DNA of 64,000 nucleotides from Acidaminobacter sp. (GTDB taxonomy: Bacteria > Bacillota_A > Clostridia > Peptostreptococcales > Acidaminobacteraceae): the NCBI GenBank assembly GCA_009881125.1, contig WXFH01000052.1, forward strand, positions 103,634-167,633. Direction: 5' to 3'. The notes beneath the pieces are model-generated. The model was not told the origin of the DNA. It ran no database searches and was given only the letters and a program-made list of their open reading frames with translations. This document shows positions 1 through 8,434 of this stretch, piece by piece (the stretch's first letter is position 1; the number at the start of each line of letters is the position of its first letter). The position numbers were made by a program, and so were the translations under genes.

Positions 1-232
1 CCATTTTTGCAGAGCAGGCTTTGCAGATGCAATCCAACAAACCCTGTTCCTTCGCTTTCATGTAAAGAGGATTCTTTGTGGTTTCCAGCTCTTGGATGAG
101 CTTCACAGCCTCACCTTCTATAATAATGGCCACCGCCTCTGCGCCTCGGGCTTTTAAATCCATTGCGTTGAGCAATACATGGACAAAGCACATGGCATTG
201 CCATTGAAAGCGAAAAGTGCGTATTTACTCAT
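1..232 (-). CDS. DsrE-like small cytoplasmic protein (3' part outside window)
   Basis: The reading frame starts at an ATG at 232 and runs off the window, giving the first 77 residues (MSKYALFAFNGNAMCF...). The pattern, a beta strand followed by 'FVHVLLNAMDLKARG' and 'AVAIIIEGEAVKL', resembles DsrE/YchN-like small proteins, which carry sulfur or bind small ligands. Cysteines near the end of the visible part (CICKAC) would fit a sulfur- or metal-related role. The ATG overlaps the stop of the upstream ABC permease (ATGA) and has a GAGGAGG ribosome binding site inside the permease gene, so it is translationally coupled to the transporter. The family call rests on sequence resemblance only, and a link to osmolyte transport is unproven. 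Confidence 0.6.
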   Translation of the reverse strand, partial: MSKYALFAFNGNAMCFVHVLLNAMDLKARGAEAVAIIIEGEAVKLIQELETTKNPLYMKAKEQGLLDCICKACSAKM

Positions 233-1035
233 AGATTTTCCTCCTCAGATGTCAATAATCTCAACGATTTGTCTGCAAACATAGCCATAAAGAGAACCGG
301 AACCGAACCCTGTACTACCATCAGCGGATCATAAACCCTAATGCCTGAAATGATGGGAACACCAAACCCACCCGCGCCTACAGTAGCGCCTATTGTCGCC
401 GCCGAAATATTGATCACCAGCGCTGTTCGGATCCCTGTCAAAATGATTGGGGCAGCAAGGGGAATGTCAATGTGAAGGAACTGCTGAAAACGGGTCATAC
501 CCATACCAGTTCCGGCTTCTCTGACACTGTAGGGAATGGTCTCCATCCCCACTATGGTATTTCGAACCACCGGCAATATGGCATACAAATAAAGTGCCAG
601 CATACAGGTTAAATTGCCGTACCCTAAAAGCGGCACAGAGAGTGCAATGACAGCCGCACTTGGAACGGTTTCACCAATGGCACTCACGGACAGCACCAGA
701 GATTTCAACTCTGCGTTTTGAGTTAAATGGACCAGACTTCCCAACAATAGTGAGGTGACGACTGCCAGTGACGTCGAAACCACGACTATGAAAAAATGCT
801 GCCATGCCAGCATATGCAGCGGCGTTCTCATCTGCAGTGCCGCACGCTTTGGAAGCCAGGGAGATAAAACCGAAATCCCTTCGTCAAAAAAGAAGATCCA
901 AATTAAAAAGCCAAAGGCATATAGCCCGGGAACGAGCCACTTTCTAATGCCCTTTGTGGAAATACCTTTGCCTCGAAACGAGACTGAGTGTGATGGATCT
1001 GTATCAGACGCCTCAATAAATCCTGATGTCTTCAT
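229..1035 (-). CDS. ABC transporter permease, betaine/choline type (YehW/OpuBB-like)
   Basis: A 268-residue integral membrane protein with about five to six hydrophobic segments and the binding-protein-dependent permease loop 'EAGTGMGMTRFQQFLHIDIPLAAP' region (EAA motif, around residues 167-190). It matches permeases of quaternary-amine uptake systems. It is the last transporter gene in the order binding protein, long permease, ATPase, short permease, which is the order known from E. coli yehZYXW (osmF system). The start ATG overlaps the stop of the ATPase gene (ATGA), indicating one operon. The substrate is probably glycine betaine or a related compatible solute, by family only. Confidence 0.85.
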   Translation of the reverse strand: MKTSGFIEASDTDPSHSVSFRGKGISTKGIRKWLVPGLYAFGFLIWIFFFDEGISVLSPWLPKRAALQMRTPLHMLAWQHFFIVVVSTSLAVVTSLLLGSLVHLTQNAELKSLVLSVSAIGETVPSAAVIALSVPLLGYGNLTCMLALYLYAILPVVRNTIVGMETIPYSVREAGTGMGMTRFQQFLHIDIPLAAPIILTGIRTALVINISAATIGATVGAGGFGVPIISGIRVYDPLMVVQGSVPVLFMAMFADKSLRLLTSEEENL

Positions 1036-1994
1036 AACTTAGACACCTCACTCAGATAATTCGCAAGATCATCATATTCTACTCTGACAAACCGACCACT
1101 TTCACTTTCAATAGGGACCGCATGTAAGCCCAGCCTCATCATTTCTGAAAGCACCTCTTTAAGGCTGACATCCGACTGTAGCACAATGTTTCCGGACTCA
1201 GGAATCGCTTCGAGCCACTCAGGCAGCTTCTCCAGTCCAAGATCCCTTGCACTGAAGCGCTTTAGAAGCTTCAGTGGATATTCACTGCCCAAAAAGCTTT
1301 TCACAAATGGATCCTCAATGTCGCCGGCAAATTTTCCCGGGGCGCCTGCGTCCAGGATCAGACCCTGATTCATGAGAACCACGCGATCCGCCAGAAGAAT
1401 GGCTTCTTCCACATCATGGGTCACGAAGACGACAGTTTTTCTCAGTGCTCTCTGGATCTCCATAAAGGCCAGCTGAAGCCGCTCCCTGGTTAAAGGGTCC
1501 ACCGCGCCAAACGGCTCGTCCATGAGCAGTACGGGCGGATCCGCGGCCAACGCCCGGCATACGCCAACCCGCTGTGCTTCACCGCCTGAGAGCTCTCTTG
1601 GCTTCTTTAAACGATAAGCGTCAGGTAAACCGCTCATCTCCATCAATGCCTTAACCCGTTCTTCGATGTGAGATTCCGGCCACTTCAACAGCCGTGGTAC
1701 GACAGCAATGTTGTCATGGACATTAAAATGAGGAAATAAACCTACTCCCTGAATACAATATCCAATCTGCCGTCTCAGCAGCTCCGGCGCATAATCTGCA
1801 ATATTCTTTCCATTGACTTCAATGCGCCCCGCGTTGATGCCCACCATTCTGTTTATGGTTTTTAGAAGCGTGGACTTTCCGCATCCAGAAGGGCCAATCA
1901 ACACTGCGCATTGTCCCTCAGGCACCTCAAGATCGACGCCTTTCAAAGCTTCCTGAGCCCCATAGGCTTTATATACCTGTGTCAAGCGAATCAT
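1032..1994 (-). CDS. ABC transporter ATP-binding protein, betaine/choline type (OpuCA/YehX-like)
   Basis: This ATPase of about 320 residues energises the adjacent permeases. It has Walker A GPSGCGKST (residues 34-42), signature LSGGEAQRVGV, Walker B VLLMDEPF and a switch histidine in FVTHD. The C-terminal 80 residues look like a CBS-type regulatory part, as in OpuCA/OpuAA proteins that sense ionic strength. I place the start at the ATG at 1994 (MIRLTQVYKAYG), which gives the standard family N-terminus. A GTG three codons upstream (2003) is possible. The gene overlaps the end of the upstream permease by about 26 nt, typical of tight operon coupling. Confidence 0.88.
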   Translation of the reverse strand: MIRLTQVYKAYGAQEALKGVDLEVPEGQCAVLIGPSGCGKSTLLKTINRMVGINAGRIEVNGKNIADYAPELLRRQIGYCIQGVGLFPHFNVHDNIAVVPRLLKWPESHIEERVKALMEMSGLPDAYRLKKPRELSGGEAQRVGVCRALAADPPVLLMDEPFGAVDPLTRERLQLAFMEIQRALRKTVVFVTHDVEEAILLADRVVLMNQGLILDAGAPGKFAGDIEDPFVKSFLGSEYPLKLLKRFSARDLGLEKLPEWLEAIPESGNIVLQSDVSLKEVLSEMMRLGLHAVPIESESGRFVRVEYDDLANYLSEVSKL

Positions 1995-3141
1995 GCGCCA
2001 CACCCACCCGCTGCGTCATACGATCTTCAAATAGTTTAAAGACTACGTCAAAAATCAATGCCATCAAGACAACGGGAATTGTCCCTAAAATAACCAGGTC
2101 AGTAGCCGATTGTGATAACCCCAGAAAAATAAGCGCACCCATCCCACCGCCGCCAATGAGCCCAGCGAGAATAGTGTTGCCGACATTTTGCGTCACCGCA
2201 GTCCGGATTCCCGAAAAAATTACAGGTAAAGCAAGCGGCAGAAGGACTTGCCTGAAAATCTGCCGCTTGGTCATCCCAATAGCCACCGCACTGTCAACCA
2301 CTGCAGCTTCCACTTGATCAAATCCCGAAAAGGCGTTCGCAGTGATTGGCAGAAGGCAGTAAAGCGTCAGCACAATAAATGCCGGCGCAAACCCGACCCC
2401 ACGAATCCCAAGGTCTGCAACCAGAGGGACATTTCTGGAAAGATACGTCAACGGGATCATAATCAGACCCAGCAGCGACAAGGTTGGCGCCACTTGAAAC
2501 AGATTGACGGCACCAAGGATCCATTCTCTCAACCGTTGGTGTCTGTGGCAGACATAACCAAGCAGGATCCCCGGCAGCAGAGCGACAGCTGCAGAGGTCA
2601 GGGACAGCGTCAGATGCCGGCGCAGTTCTGCGTAGAACGTGACCTCGATATTAATAAACTCTTTGTAAAGTGCCAAATGGGGTGTGAGTCCCACCCCCGG
2701 CACTGCAATGGCAAATAAAACGGTCAGCGTCATCAGAATTCCGCCGCGAGGCGCCCCGCTTTGCAGTATAAGGATACCGGCAAACAGCAGCCAGAATCCC
2801 GAGCTCAGCGAAATCCTGGCGACCTCCATATCAAAGCTCTCCCCGGCAGGACTAGCCTGCGAAAGCAGCAGCATCAGAAGACCGGGAACAAAGACCAGAA
2901 GCCACGGTACCACGTAGAGCACCATTGAGTTCCGAATGCGATCCCTAAACACAAAAAGTCCGGCTGCGATTACTAAAACAACCACTGCTGCCAGCAAGCT
3001 TTTACCTTCCAACAGCGTCGCTGCGTTCAGAGGAATGCCCCTGACCACGCGGTTGGGTCTGAAGGTGCCGAGTGGGAAAAGAACAAGGCCAAGTACAGCC
3101 AGGGTCAGACCCACTCGGGCTTTTAAAGAGGTTTTTCTCAT
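1969..3141 (-). CDS. ABC transporter permease with long N-terminal membrane extension (YehY-like)
   Basis: The 390-residue protein is much longer than simple OpuBB permeases (about 210-270). Its first ~160 residues contain four or five extra hydrophobic segments, and the C-terminal ~210 residues are the permease core with the EAA loop 'DSAVAIGMTKRQIFRQVLLP' (around residues 285-305). This architecture matches E. coli YehY (about 385 residues), the permease of the osmF system. The start ATG overlaps the stop of the binding-protein gene (TAATG). It would form a heterodimeric channel with the shorter permease encoded two genes downstream. Confidence 0.85.
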   Translation of the reverse strand: MRKTSLKARVGLTLAVLGLVLFPLGTFRPNRVVRGIPLNAATLLEGKSLLAAVVVLVIAAGLFVFRDRIRNSMVLYVVPWLLVFVPGLLMLLLSQASPAGESFDMEVARISLSSGFWLLFAGILILQSGAPRGGILMTLTVLFAIAVPGVGLTPHLALYKEFINIEVTFYAELRRHLTLSLTSAAVALLPGILLGYVCHRHQRLREWILGAVNLFQVAPTLSLLGLIMIPLTYLSRNVPLVADLGIRGVGFAPAFIVLTLYCLLPITANAFSGFDQVEAAVVDSAVAIGMTKRQIFRQVLLPLALPVIFSGIRTAVTQNVGNTILAGLIGGGGMGALIFLGLSQSATDLVILGTIPVVLMALIFDVVFKLFEDRMTQRVGVAHDSLDTGI

Positions 3142-4118
3142 TATTTTAGGAATCCGTTTTCTTTAAGATAAGCATCTGCAACCGCTGCAGCGTCTTTCCC
3201 ATCATAGGCCACCTGAGCGTTGAGCTTTTGAAGGGCTTCCAGATTCAAAGATTCAAAGATAGGTTTCAAAAGACCCTCAATTTCAGGGTAAGACTCTGCG
3301 ACCTCACCTCTGAGTACCGGTGCCGGGAGGTACACCGGAGGCACCTGCGCCGGATCTTCGACAACGACGAGATTCATTTTGTCTAGAGCGCCATCTGTGC
3401 CGTAGACCAGTGACGCGTTGACATCATTTGTGCCTTCAGACAGGGCTTTCAGCATTTCGGCCGTGTTACCGGACGACAAAATTATTAGCTGATCATCCTT
3501 CAGTTTAAAACCGTAGGCCTCTTCGTAGCCGAGCAATCCCATGGAGTTCTCAGCGAACCCAGCGCTGCAGATCAGTTTGAACGGGTTGCCGTCATTGATA
3601 TAGGCTGCCAGATCCGTCATTGTGACAATGTTGTTTGCCTCAGCAAACTCCCGCTTGATGGCGATCATTTCAGTGTTGTTGGCAGAAGCCGGCGTCAACC
3701 AAAGGAGATTCATCTTTTCTTTATCTAGTTTGGCTGTCAACTCATATCCTTTCTGCGGGTCATTCCAAATCGAAGTATCTGTGGCATCCTCGGGATGATA
3801 ATATTGGCCGGAGCCAGTATAATCCAGGACCAGATCGACTTCCCCATTTTCCAGCGCCTTTCTCAGAATGTCCGGTGTTCCAAAATTAACCTTATCCACA
3901 GTTTCTATGCCATTAGCATTGAGTACCTGAATGATCATTTTACCAAAGATGCTGCCCTCTGAGTCCAGCATTGTGGCGACGACAACCGGTTCTTTTTCGA
4001 CTTCGGAAGGCTGCTCAGCAGGCGCTTCTGCCGGTGACTCAGCAGGTTGGCTGCATCCCGTTCCAAAAACGAGGGTTAGGATCAATAAAAATACCAGTAA
4101 AATCAAATGTTTTTTCAT
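3141..4118 (-). CDS. Substrate-binding lipoprotein of betaine-type ABC transporter (OsmF/YehZ/OpuBC-like)
   Basis: The 325-residue precursor begins with a lipoprotein signal peptide (lipobox FGTGC, cysteine at residue 22) followed by a Pro/Glu/Ala-rich linker. The mature part starts with 'VVVATMLDSEGSIFGKMI' and contains 'DLVLDYTGSGQYY', both typical of OpuAC-family proteins that bind quaternary amines. The ATG is preceded by GAGAGG. It is the first gene of the transporter operon, as usual. In Gram-positive bacteria it would be tethered to the outer face of the membrane. Confidence 0.88.
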   Translation of the reverse strand: MKKHLILLVFLLILTLVFGTGCSQPAESPAEAPAEQPSEVEKEPVVVATMLDSEGSIFGKMIIQVLNANGIETVDKVNFGTPDILRKALENGEVDLVLDYTGSGQYYHPEDATDTSIWNDPQKGYELTAKLDKEKMNLLWLTPASANNTEMIAIKREFAEANNIVTMTDLAAYINDGNPFKLICSAGFAENSMGLLGYEEAYGFKLKDDQLIILSSGNTAEMLKALSEGTNDVNASLVYGTDGALDKMNLVVVEDPAQVPPVYLPAPVLRGEVAESYPEIEGLLKPIFESLNLEALQKLNAQVAYDGKDAAAVADAYLKENGFLK

Positions 4119-4206
4119 AATATACCTCTCATAAGTGTGTCATATTTGATTTTTCTTTCGGGTTGCCGCCCAGCAAGGACCTGCAGTATGCCGGCTTATT
4201 AAAGAA

Positions 4207-4228
4207 GCCGTTACAGGCGCGTAACGGC
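4207..4228 (-). terminator. Intrinsic terminator after the hydrogenase-regulator-like gene
   Basis: A perfect 8-bp stem (GCCGTTAC / GTAACGGC) with a 6-nt loop is followed on the minus strand by TTCTTTAAT. It separates the 83-residue gene from the transporter operon, so the transporter should have its own promoter within about 90 nt. Confidence 0.65.
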
Positions 4229-4241
4229 ATATTTCCATACA

Positions 4242-4493
4242 TCAGAATTCCATACGCTTAACGACAAAGGACTCCAACTTTTTCAATTCACTTTCAAGGG
4301 CGTCTACTTCATTTTCGTTGCCGGGCAAAAATTCGAGAATCAACAAACCCTTGGAGCTGCATGAGCCTTCACCAGGTGTGTCATGAAGGCCAAGACGCGT
4401 CTTGATGTAACATCCATAGCGCGTTAAAAGTTCTTGAACCTTGAGCGCCTCCTCTTCTCTATGACCAATCAAAATACCCATAATAATTCTCAT
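4242..4493 (-). CDS. TM1266-type putative iron-only hydrogenase system regulator
   Basis: An 83-residue protein beginning MRIIMGILIGHREEEA with 'ELLTRYGCYIKTRLGLHD' and ending in 'VVKRMEF'. This is the compact ferredoxin-like/ACT-type fold of the TM1266 family, annotated as a putative iron-only hydrogenase system regulator and related to the NikR C-terminal domain. AAAGGAGG lies about 9 nt before the ATG. No hydrogenase gene is visible in the window, so the functional link is by family only. The gene stands alone between the gltS promoter region and the transporter operon. Confidence 0.75.
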   Translation of the reverse strand: MRIIMGILIGHREEEALKVQELLTRYGCYIKTRLGLHDTPGEGSCSSKGLLILEFLPGNENEVDALESELKKLESFVVKRMEF

Positions 4494-4803
4494 CCGACCA
4501 TCCTCCTTTAGTGTGCTTGAAGAGTTTTCTCTTTCAGTCCTCCTGACAGAGGCGAACTACATCACTTCGATGATACCCGCTTTTCAAAGATATACTCAGA
4601 CTGGAAAACGACGGAGATTGATTATTTTAACGCATACTCATGAATATTCAAACAGTTTACAAAAGAATGAAAAATATTTTTGTTACATTTTGTAGAATGC
4701 TGTGCGATTTTGTGAGGCGCATTCTATAATGAGCCAACGTCATTATTGTTACATATATTAATAAGACGCACTCATTCAAAACCTAATCTCAGGAGGTATG
4801 TAC
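4494..4803 (+). promoter_or_regulatory. Divergent intergenic region with gltS promoter and inverted repeat
   Basis: This stretch of about 310 nt holds no convincing gene. A good -10 (TATAAT, 4725-4730) lies upstream of gltS without a clear consensus -35. The inverted repeat TAGAATGC (4693-4700) / GCATTCTA (4719-4726) spans the spacer and overlaps the -10, as an operator would. The ribosome binding site AGGAGG is at 4791-4796. Confidence 0.45.
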
Positions 4804-6060
4804 ATGTTCGAAATGAATCAAGAACTTGGAATGCTGGCACTCAATCTGGATATGATTCAGTTTTTGGCCTTCGCCACCATCATTCTGCTAATTGGCCAGT
4901 TCCTCAGAAAACGAATCAGCGTCCTTGAGAAGTACTGTATCCCCGCTCCAGTCATTGGCGGACTTCTGTTCGCGATCCTCGCCCTGGTTCTCAGACAAAC
5001 AGGAGTTCTTGCTTTCGTCTTCAACAACACACTTCAAAGCGTATTAATGACTGCTTTCTTTACCACCGTTGGCTTCACAGCAAGTTTTCGCGTCCTTAAA
5101 AAAGGCGGCGTCAAAGTCTTCACCTTTTTAGCTGTAGCTGTCGTACTCGTCTTACTTCAGAACATTCTTGGCGTCAGCCTCGCGAAAGTTTTCGGTTTGA
5201 ACGAGTTGATCGGTTTGGCTACTGGTTCGACCCCTATGACCGGCGGCCACGGCACCTCCGGCGCTTTCGCCCCTCTCTTTGAAGATCGCGGCGCACTCGG
5301 CGCAATGTCTGTTGCTATGGCAGCAGCGACTTTTGGTCTGGTTATGGGCAGCATGATTGGCGGTCCAATCGCGAAGGGTCTCATTGAGAAGCACAAACTC
5401 AAACCAGAAACAGGCGCTTCAATAAAAAATGCTGAAATGTCAGATTACCCTCAAATGCACGAAGATCCTGAGTTCGAAGCAACCCCTATTGAAGAGCAGC
5501 TGATTCCTGCAACCATCACTTCCGCAACCATTCAAATTATCCTCGCAATGGGGATTGGCACCATCATTTCTGCCCTTCTCGGTCAGTTCATGACTTTCCC
5601 GTCCTACATTGGCGCTATGTTCGCAGCAGCTATCATGCGAAATATTTCTGATATTAAAAAGACTTGGAAGACACCAGAAATTGAAATTGAAATGATTGGC
5701 GGCATTGCTCTTTCACTCTTCCTCGCAATGGCCCTCTCCAGCTTAAGACTCTGGGAACTCGCTGAACTCGCTGTCCCAATGGTCGTTATGCTGCTCGCGC
5801 AAACAATACTTATGGCCATCTTCGCTTATTTCGTGACCTTCAATGTCATGGGCCGCGACTTCAACGCCGCGGTTATTGCTGGCGGCCACTGCGGTTTCGG
5901 TATGGGTGCAACGCCTAACGCCATTGCCAATATGCAAGCCATCACCGGCCGTTTTGGTCCATCACCAGTCGCTTTCTTCATCCTTCCATTGGTAGGCAGC
6001 CTTTTCATCGACTTCTTCAATGCCGCCATCATCACCACCTTCATGAACTTCTTTGGCTAG
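4804..6060 (+). CDS. gltS: Sodium/glutamate symporter
   Basis: A protein of about 418 residues with around ten hydrophobic segments and the GltS family signature 'STPMTGGHGTSGAFAPLFE' near residue 145, plus a second similar half-motif 'IAGGHCGFGMGATPNA' near residue 360. GltS imports glutamate with sodium ions. An ATG at 4798 also exists but sits only 1 nt after AGGAGG; the ATG at 4804 has a proper 7-nt spacing and is preferred. The gene is monocistronic, flanked by its own promoter region and a strong terminator. Confidence 0.93.
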   Translation: MFEMNQELGMLALNLDMIQFLAFATIILLIGQFLRKRISVLEKYCIPAPVIGGLLFAILALVLRQTGVLAFVFNNTLQSVLMTAFFTTVGFTASFRVLKKGGVKVFTFLAVAVVLVLLQNILGVSLAKVFGLNELIGLATGSTPMTGGHGTSGAFAPLFEDRGALGAMSVAMAAATFGLVMGSMIGGPIAKGLIEKHKLKPETGASIKNAEMSDYPQMHEDPEFEATPIEEQLIPATITSATIQIILAMGIGTIISALLGQFMTFPSYIGAMFAAAIMRNISDIKKTWKTPEIEIEMIGGIALSLFLAMALSSLRLWELAELAVPMVVMLLAQTILMAIFAYFVTFNVMGRDFNAAVIAGGHCGFGMGATPNAIANMQAITGRFGPSPVAFFILPLVGSLFIDFFNAAIITTFMNFFG

Positions 6061-6097
6061 AAGAACAACATAGTTTGAATTTCACACTTTAAAAAAA

Positions 6098-6135
6098 CAA
6101 CCCCGGTTTTTCGACCGGGGTTGTTCGTTTTTTGC
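6098..6135 (+). terminator. Strong intrinsic terminator of gltS
   Basis: A perfect 12-bp stem, AACAACCCCGGT (6098-6109) and ACCGGGGTTGTT (6116-6127), is followed by CGTTTTTT. Confidence 0.92.
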
Positions 6136-6202
6136 ATACTATTACTTATGACAGTCCATTGGGATTGGGCAAATTTTAATCCCTTCATCCTAAGTCTTGA
6201 GT

Positions 6203-6379
6203 CTATTTGTTAATCAGCAATTCATCCATAGGCCGCTTCGGCACATAAGTCACATGCTGCTCGTTCCGGGAGCAGCTGACGTCGCCGCTGTCCGGCAACT
6301 CCGTCAGTCTCACTGCCTCATCCGGTTTACCAATGTCGACGATTAACACCGGTTTTAGATGGTCAGGACTTTGGATCAT
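6203..6379 (-). CDS. 58-residue ORF overlapping the end of the PH-domain gene (separate gene or frameshifted C-terminus)
   Basis: This short frame starts at an ATG at 6379, 17 nt inside the 3' end of the PH-domain gene and in the +1 frame, and continues to a TAG at 6203. The product begins MIQSPDHLKPVLIVDIGKP and ends PKRPMDELLINK. Its composition looks like real protein, and the frame is open across the whole remainder. No ribosome binding site is apparent before the ATG. It could be a small translationally coupled gene, or the displaced C-terminal tail of the PH protein after a single-base frameshift near 6363-6379. I do not recognise a family. Confidence 0.35.
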   Translation of the reverse strand: MIQSPDHLKPVLIVDIGKPDEAVRLTELPDSGDVSCSRNEQHVTYVPKRPMDELLINK

Positions 6380-6983
6380 ATTTCGTATTATAACCAGGGT
6401 TTTCTTCCGGTCTCAGCGCATTTGGGTAATGGATGTCGCTTTTTATATCTACCGACATTTGCTTAATCCTCTTGTAAACATTATAGGGATCCTCAATATG
6501 CAGCAGCGCACCTTTATTGGAGGTACGCCGATTCCCATCTCCATCCCAATACATACTTGGTGTCAGGCGTATGGTGCCGCAGCCTCTCAGCTTCTCAATC
6601 AGTCCGACGTTAACTTCAGGTTCGCTGATCGCCATGAATTCCACCACATTTATATCTCGTCCAATGATTCCGGACTGGATATAGATCCGCTTGTCCGTCA
6701 ACACATATTGGATGTAATTCCAGTTGATTGCCCTGTAGATGGGCCCGCCCACTGCGATCCAGACCGGCATCAAATGCAGCAGGAAGAATGGGATCATGAA
6801 CAGTCCAAACCCCATAGGCAAGCCACCGCCAACCCCGAACATCAAGCCAATAAACGCGAAGTCAAAGGCACCCCAGACCAAAGCAACTATATACATCACT
6901 GGATTTCCTATAATATAGGTCACCTTTTCAGGTTTTCCCTCCCAAAGCTGATATTCATTTGAGTCCATCATGTCCCTGATCAT
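6363..6983 (-). CDS. Membrane protein with bacterial PH (DUF304-type) domain
   Basis: A 206-residue protein. The first ~30 residues include the 'YQLWEGKPEKV' motif typical of bPH_2/YdbT-like proteins. Two hydrophobic segments lie at about residues 26-50 and 53-75, and the PH-like domain begins with 'YVLTDKRIYIQSGIIGRDI' (around 90-110). The start ATG has AAGGAGG at 8-nt spacing. The role of this family is not established; related proteins are linked to membrane stress. The C-terminus ends in KYDPKS, and the +1 frame stays open beyond it. Confidence 0.75.
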   Translation of the reverse strand: MIRDMMDSNEYQLWEGKPEKVTYIIGNPVMYIVALVWGAFDFAFIGLMFGVGGGLPMGFGLFMIPFFLLHLMPVWIAVGGPIYRAINWNYIQYVLTDKRIYIQSGIIGRDINVVEFMAISEPEVNVGLIEKLRGCGTIRLTPSMYWDGDGNRRTSNKGALLHIEDPYNVYKRIKQMSVDIKSDIHYPNALRPEENPGYNTKYDPKS

Positions 6984-7045
6984 GGCACAGACCTCCTTCA
7001 GCGACGCAGAAAGGCAATCGTCTTAATTGTTGTCAGGATTAAGCA

Positions 7046-8239
7046 CTAGGCTTGAGCGCGGCATTCTTCGATTAAAGCTTTGAAGCCTGGCAACGCGTTC
7101 TCAATAGTGCTGTAAGCGACACAATAAGCGATTCTGACATAGCCCGGGCATCCAAAGGCACTGCCGGGTACCAAGAGAATATTTTTTGACTTGGCCATCT
7201 CAGCGAATGCTCTATCATCTGCAACCGGGGCTTTGACGAACATGTAAAACGCGCCTTCAGGTTTGATGCAGTCATAACCGAAAGCCTTCAAATTATTGTA
7301 GAGCAGTTCCCTGTTCCGGTTGTAACCTTCCAAATCCACTTGGGCATCCAGACATTTGGCAATGACGCGCTGGAACAGAGAAGGTGCATTGACAAAGCCA
7401 AGGATCCTGTTGGCAATATTCGCCGCGGAGACAAAGTTTTCAAAATCCGCCATTTCGGTTGGCATAACCAGATAGCCAATGCGCTCCCCTGGAAGGGACA
7501 ACGATTTGCTGTAAGAATAGCCCACAATAGTATTGGCATAGTATTTGGTGAGATAAGGTACCTCGACACCGTCATAAGCCAGCTCGCGGTAAGGCTCGTC
7601 AGAAATTATGTAGATGCTGGTGCCCAGCGCTTTCTGCTTTTCATTGAGGATTTCGGCAAGCTTGATAATGGTCGCTTCCGAATACACGACACCCGTTGGA
7701 TTATTTGGCGAATTGACTATAACGGCTTTAGTTCTGTCTGTAATCAGATCGCTGAAAGCATCAAGGTTCGGCTGAAAATCAACCGTATTAGGAGGAACAA
7801 CGACCAGCTTAGCGTCATAGTTGGAAGCATAGCTGTTGTATTCCCCAAAAAATGGCGCAAACGTAATGACTTCGTCTCCTGCATTGAGCAGCGTCTTGAA
7901 AACGACATTTAATCCCCCTGCAGCACCAACGGTCATTAGGATGTTTTTTGCGTTAAAGCCCGTTCCAAAGCGTTTGTTCAAGCTTTGAGCGATCGCTTCC
8001 CGCACATCTTCGTAGCCGGAATTGTTCATGTAACCATGAATGGCTGCGGGTTTTTCTTCCTGAAGAATTTCTATAATTGCCTTTTTAACTTCTTCCGGTG
8101 CTTCGACATTTGGATTGCCAAGACTGAAATCATAGACGTTCTCTGCACCGTAAATGCTGGCAAGGCGCTTGCCTTCCTCGAACATGGCGCGGATCACGGA
8201 GCTCTTTGAGACTTGTTCCATCATTTTGTTGGATATCAC
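7046..8239 (-). CDS. PLP-dependent class I aminotransferase (aspartate/aromatic type)
   Basis: A 397-residue fold-type I aminotransferase. The cofactor lysine lies in 'YSYSKSLSLPGERIGY' around residue 245, preceded by 'VNSPNNPTGVVY' (substrate/PLP binding Asn-Pro) and 'ISDEPYRELAY' (Asp-Tyr contacting the pyridine). It transfers amino groups between an amino acid and a 2-oxo acid; the substrate cannot be assigned. The predicted start is a GTG with AAGGG about 10 nt upstream; ATGs at codons 6-7 lack a ribosome binding site. It is a single-gene unit: the upstream operon ends in a strong terminator at 8324-8370. Confidence 0.9.
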   Translation of the reverse strand: MISNKMMEQVSKSSVIRAMFEEGKRLASIYGAENVYDFSLGNPNVEAPEEVKKAIIEILQEEKPAAIHGYMNNSGYEDVREAIAQSLNKRFGTGFNAKNILMTVGAAGGLNVVFKTLLNAGDEVITFAPFFGEYNSYASNYDAKLVVVPPNTVDFQPNLDAFSDLITDRTKAVIVNSPNNPTGVVYSEATIIKLAEILNEKQKALGTSIYIISDEPYRELAYDGVEVPYLTKYYANTIVGYSYSKSLSLPGERIGYLVMPTEMADFENFVSAANIANRILGFVNAPSLFQRVIAKCLDAQVDLEGYNRNRELLYNNLKAFGYDCIKPEGAFYMFVKAPVADDRAFAEMAKSKNILLVPGSAFGCPGYVRIAYCVAYSTIENALPGFKALIEECRAQA

Positions 8240-8323
8240 TTAAATCAACCCTTCCTCTGAAAATTTATTTTATGGGGTAGCTGCATTAATCTTTATCTTA
8301 ATTTAGCATAAAAAAATAAGGAA

Positions 8324-8370
8324 AGAAAGTCCCGCCCCTGCTGCAGCTGCCAGCAGGGGCGGGACTTTCT
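8324..8370 (-). terminator. Long GC-rich terminator closing the ftsEX operon
   Basis: A perfect 20-bp stem (arms 8324-8343 and 8351-8370, 7-nt loop) is followed on the minus strand by TCCTTATTTTTTT. On the plus strand TCCCCTTTTT follows, so it may work in both directions. Confidence 0.9.
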
Positions 8371-8434
8371 TCCCCTTTTTAGTATCAATCACCACACACA
8401 CGACCACTCGCGTCAGTCATGCCTAAACCTGCTT

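Noticed and set aside
4513..4695. 60-codon frame upstream of gltS
   Set aside because: No ribosome binding site, no motif, and it runs into the promoter/inverted-repeat region of gltS.
6333..6962. 209-codon plus-strand frame opposite the PH-domain gene
   Set aside because: Antisense shadow; the minus-strand product has PH and membrane features and a good ribosome binding site.
7340..7912. 190-codon plus-strand frame opposite the aminotransferase gene
   Set aside because: Antisense shadow of a gene with complete PLP-enzyme motifs.
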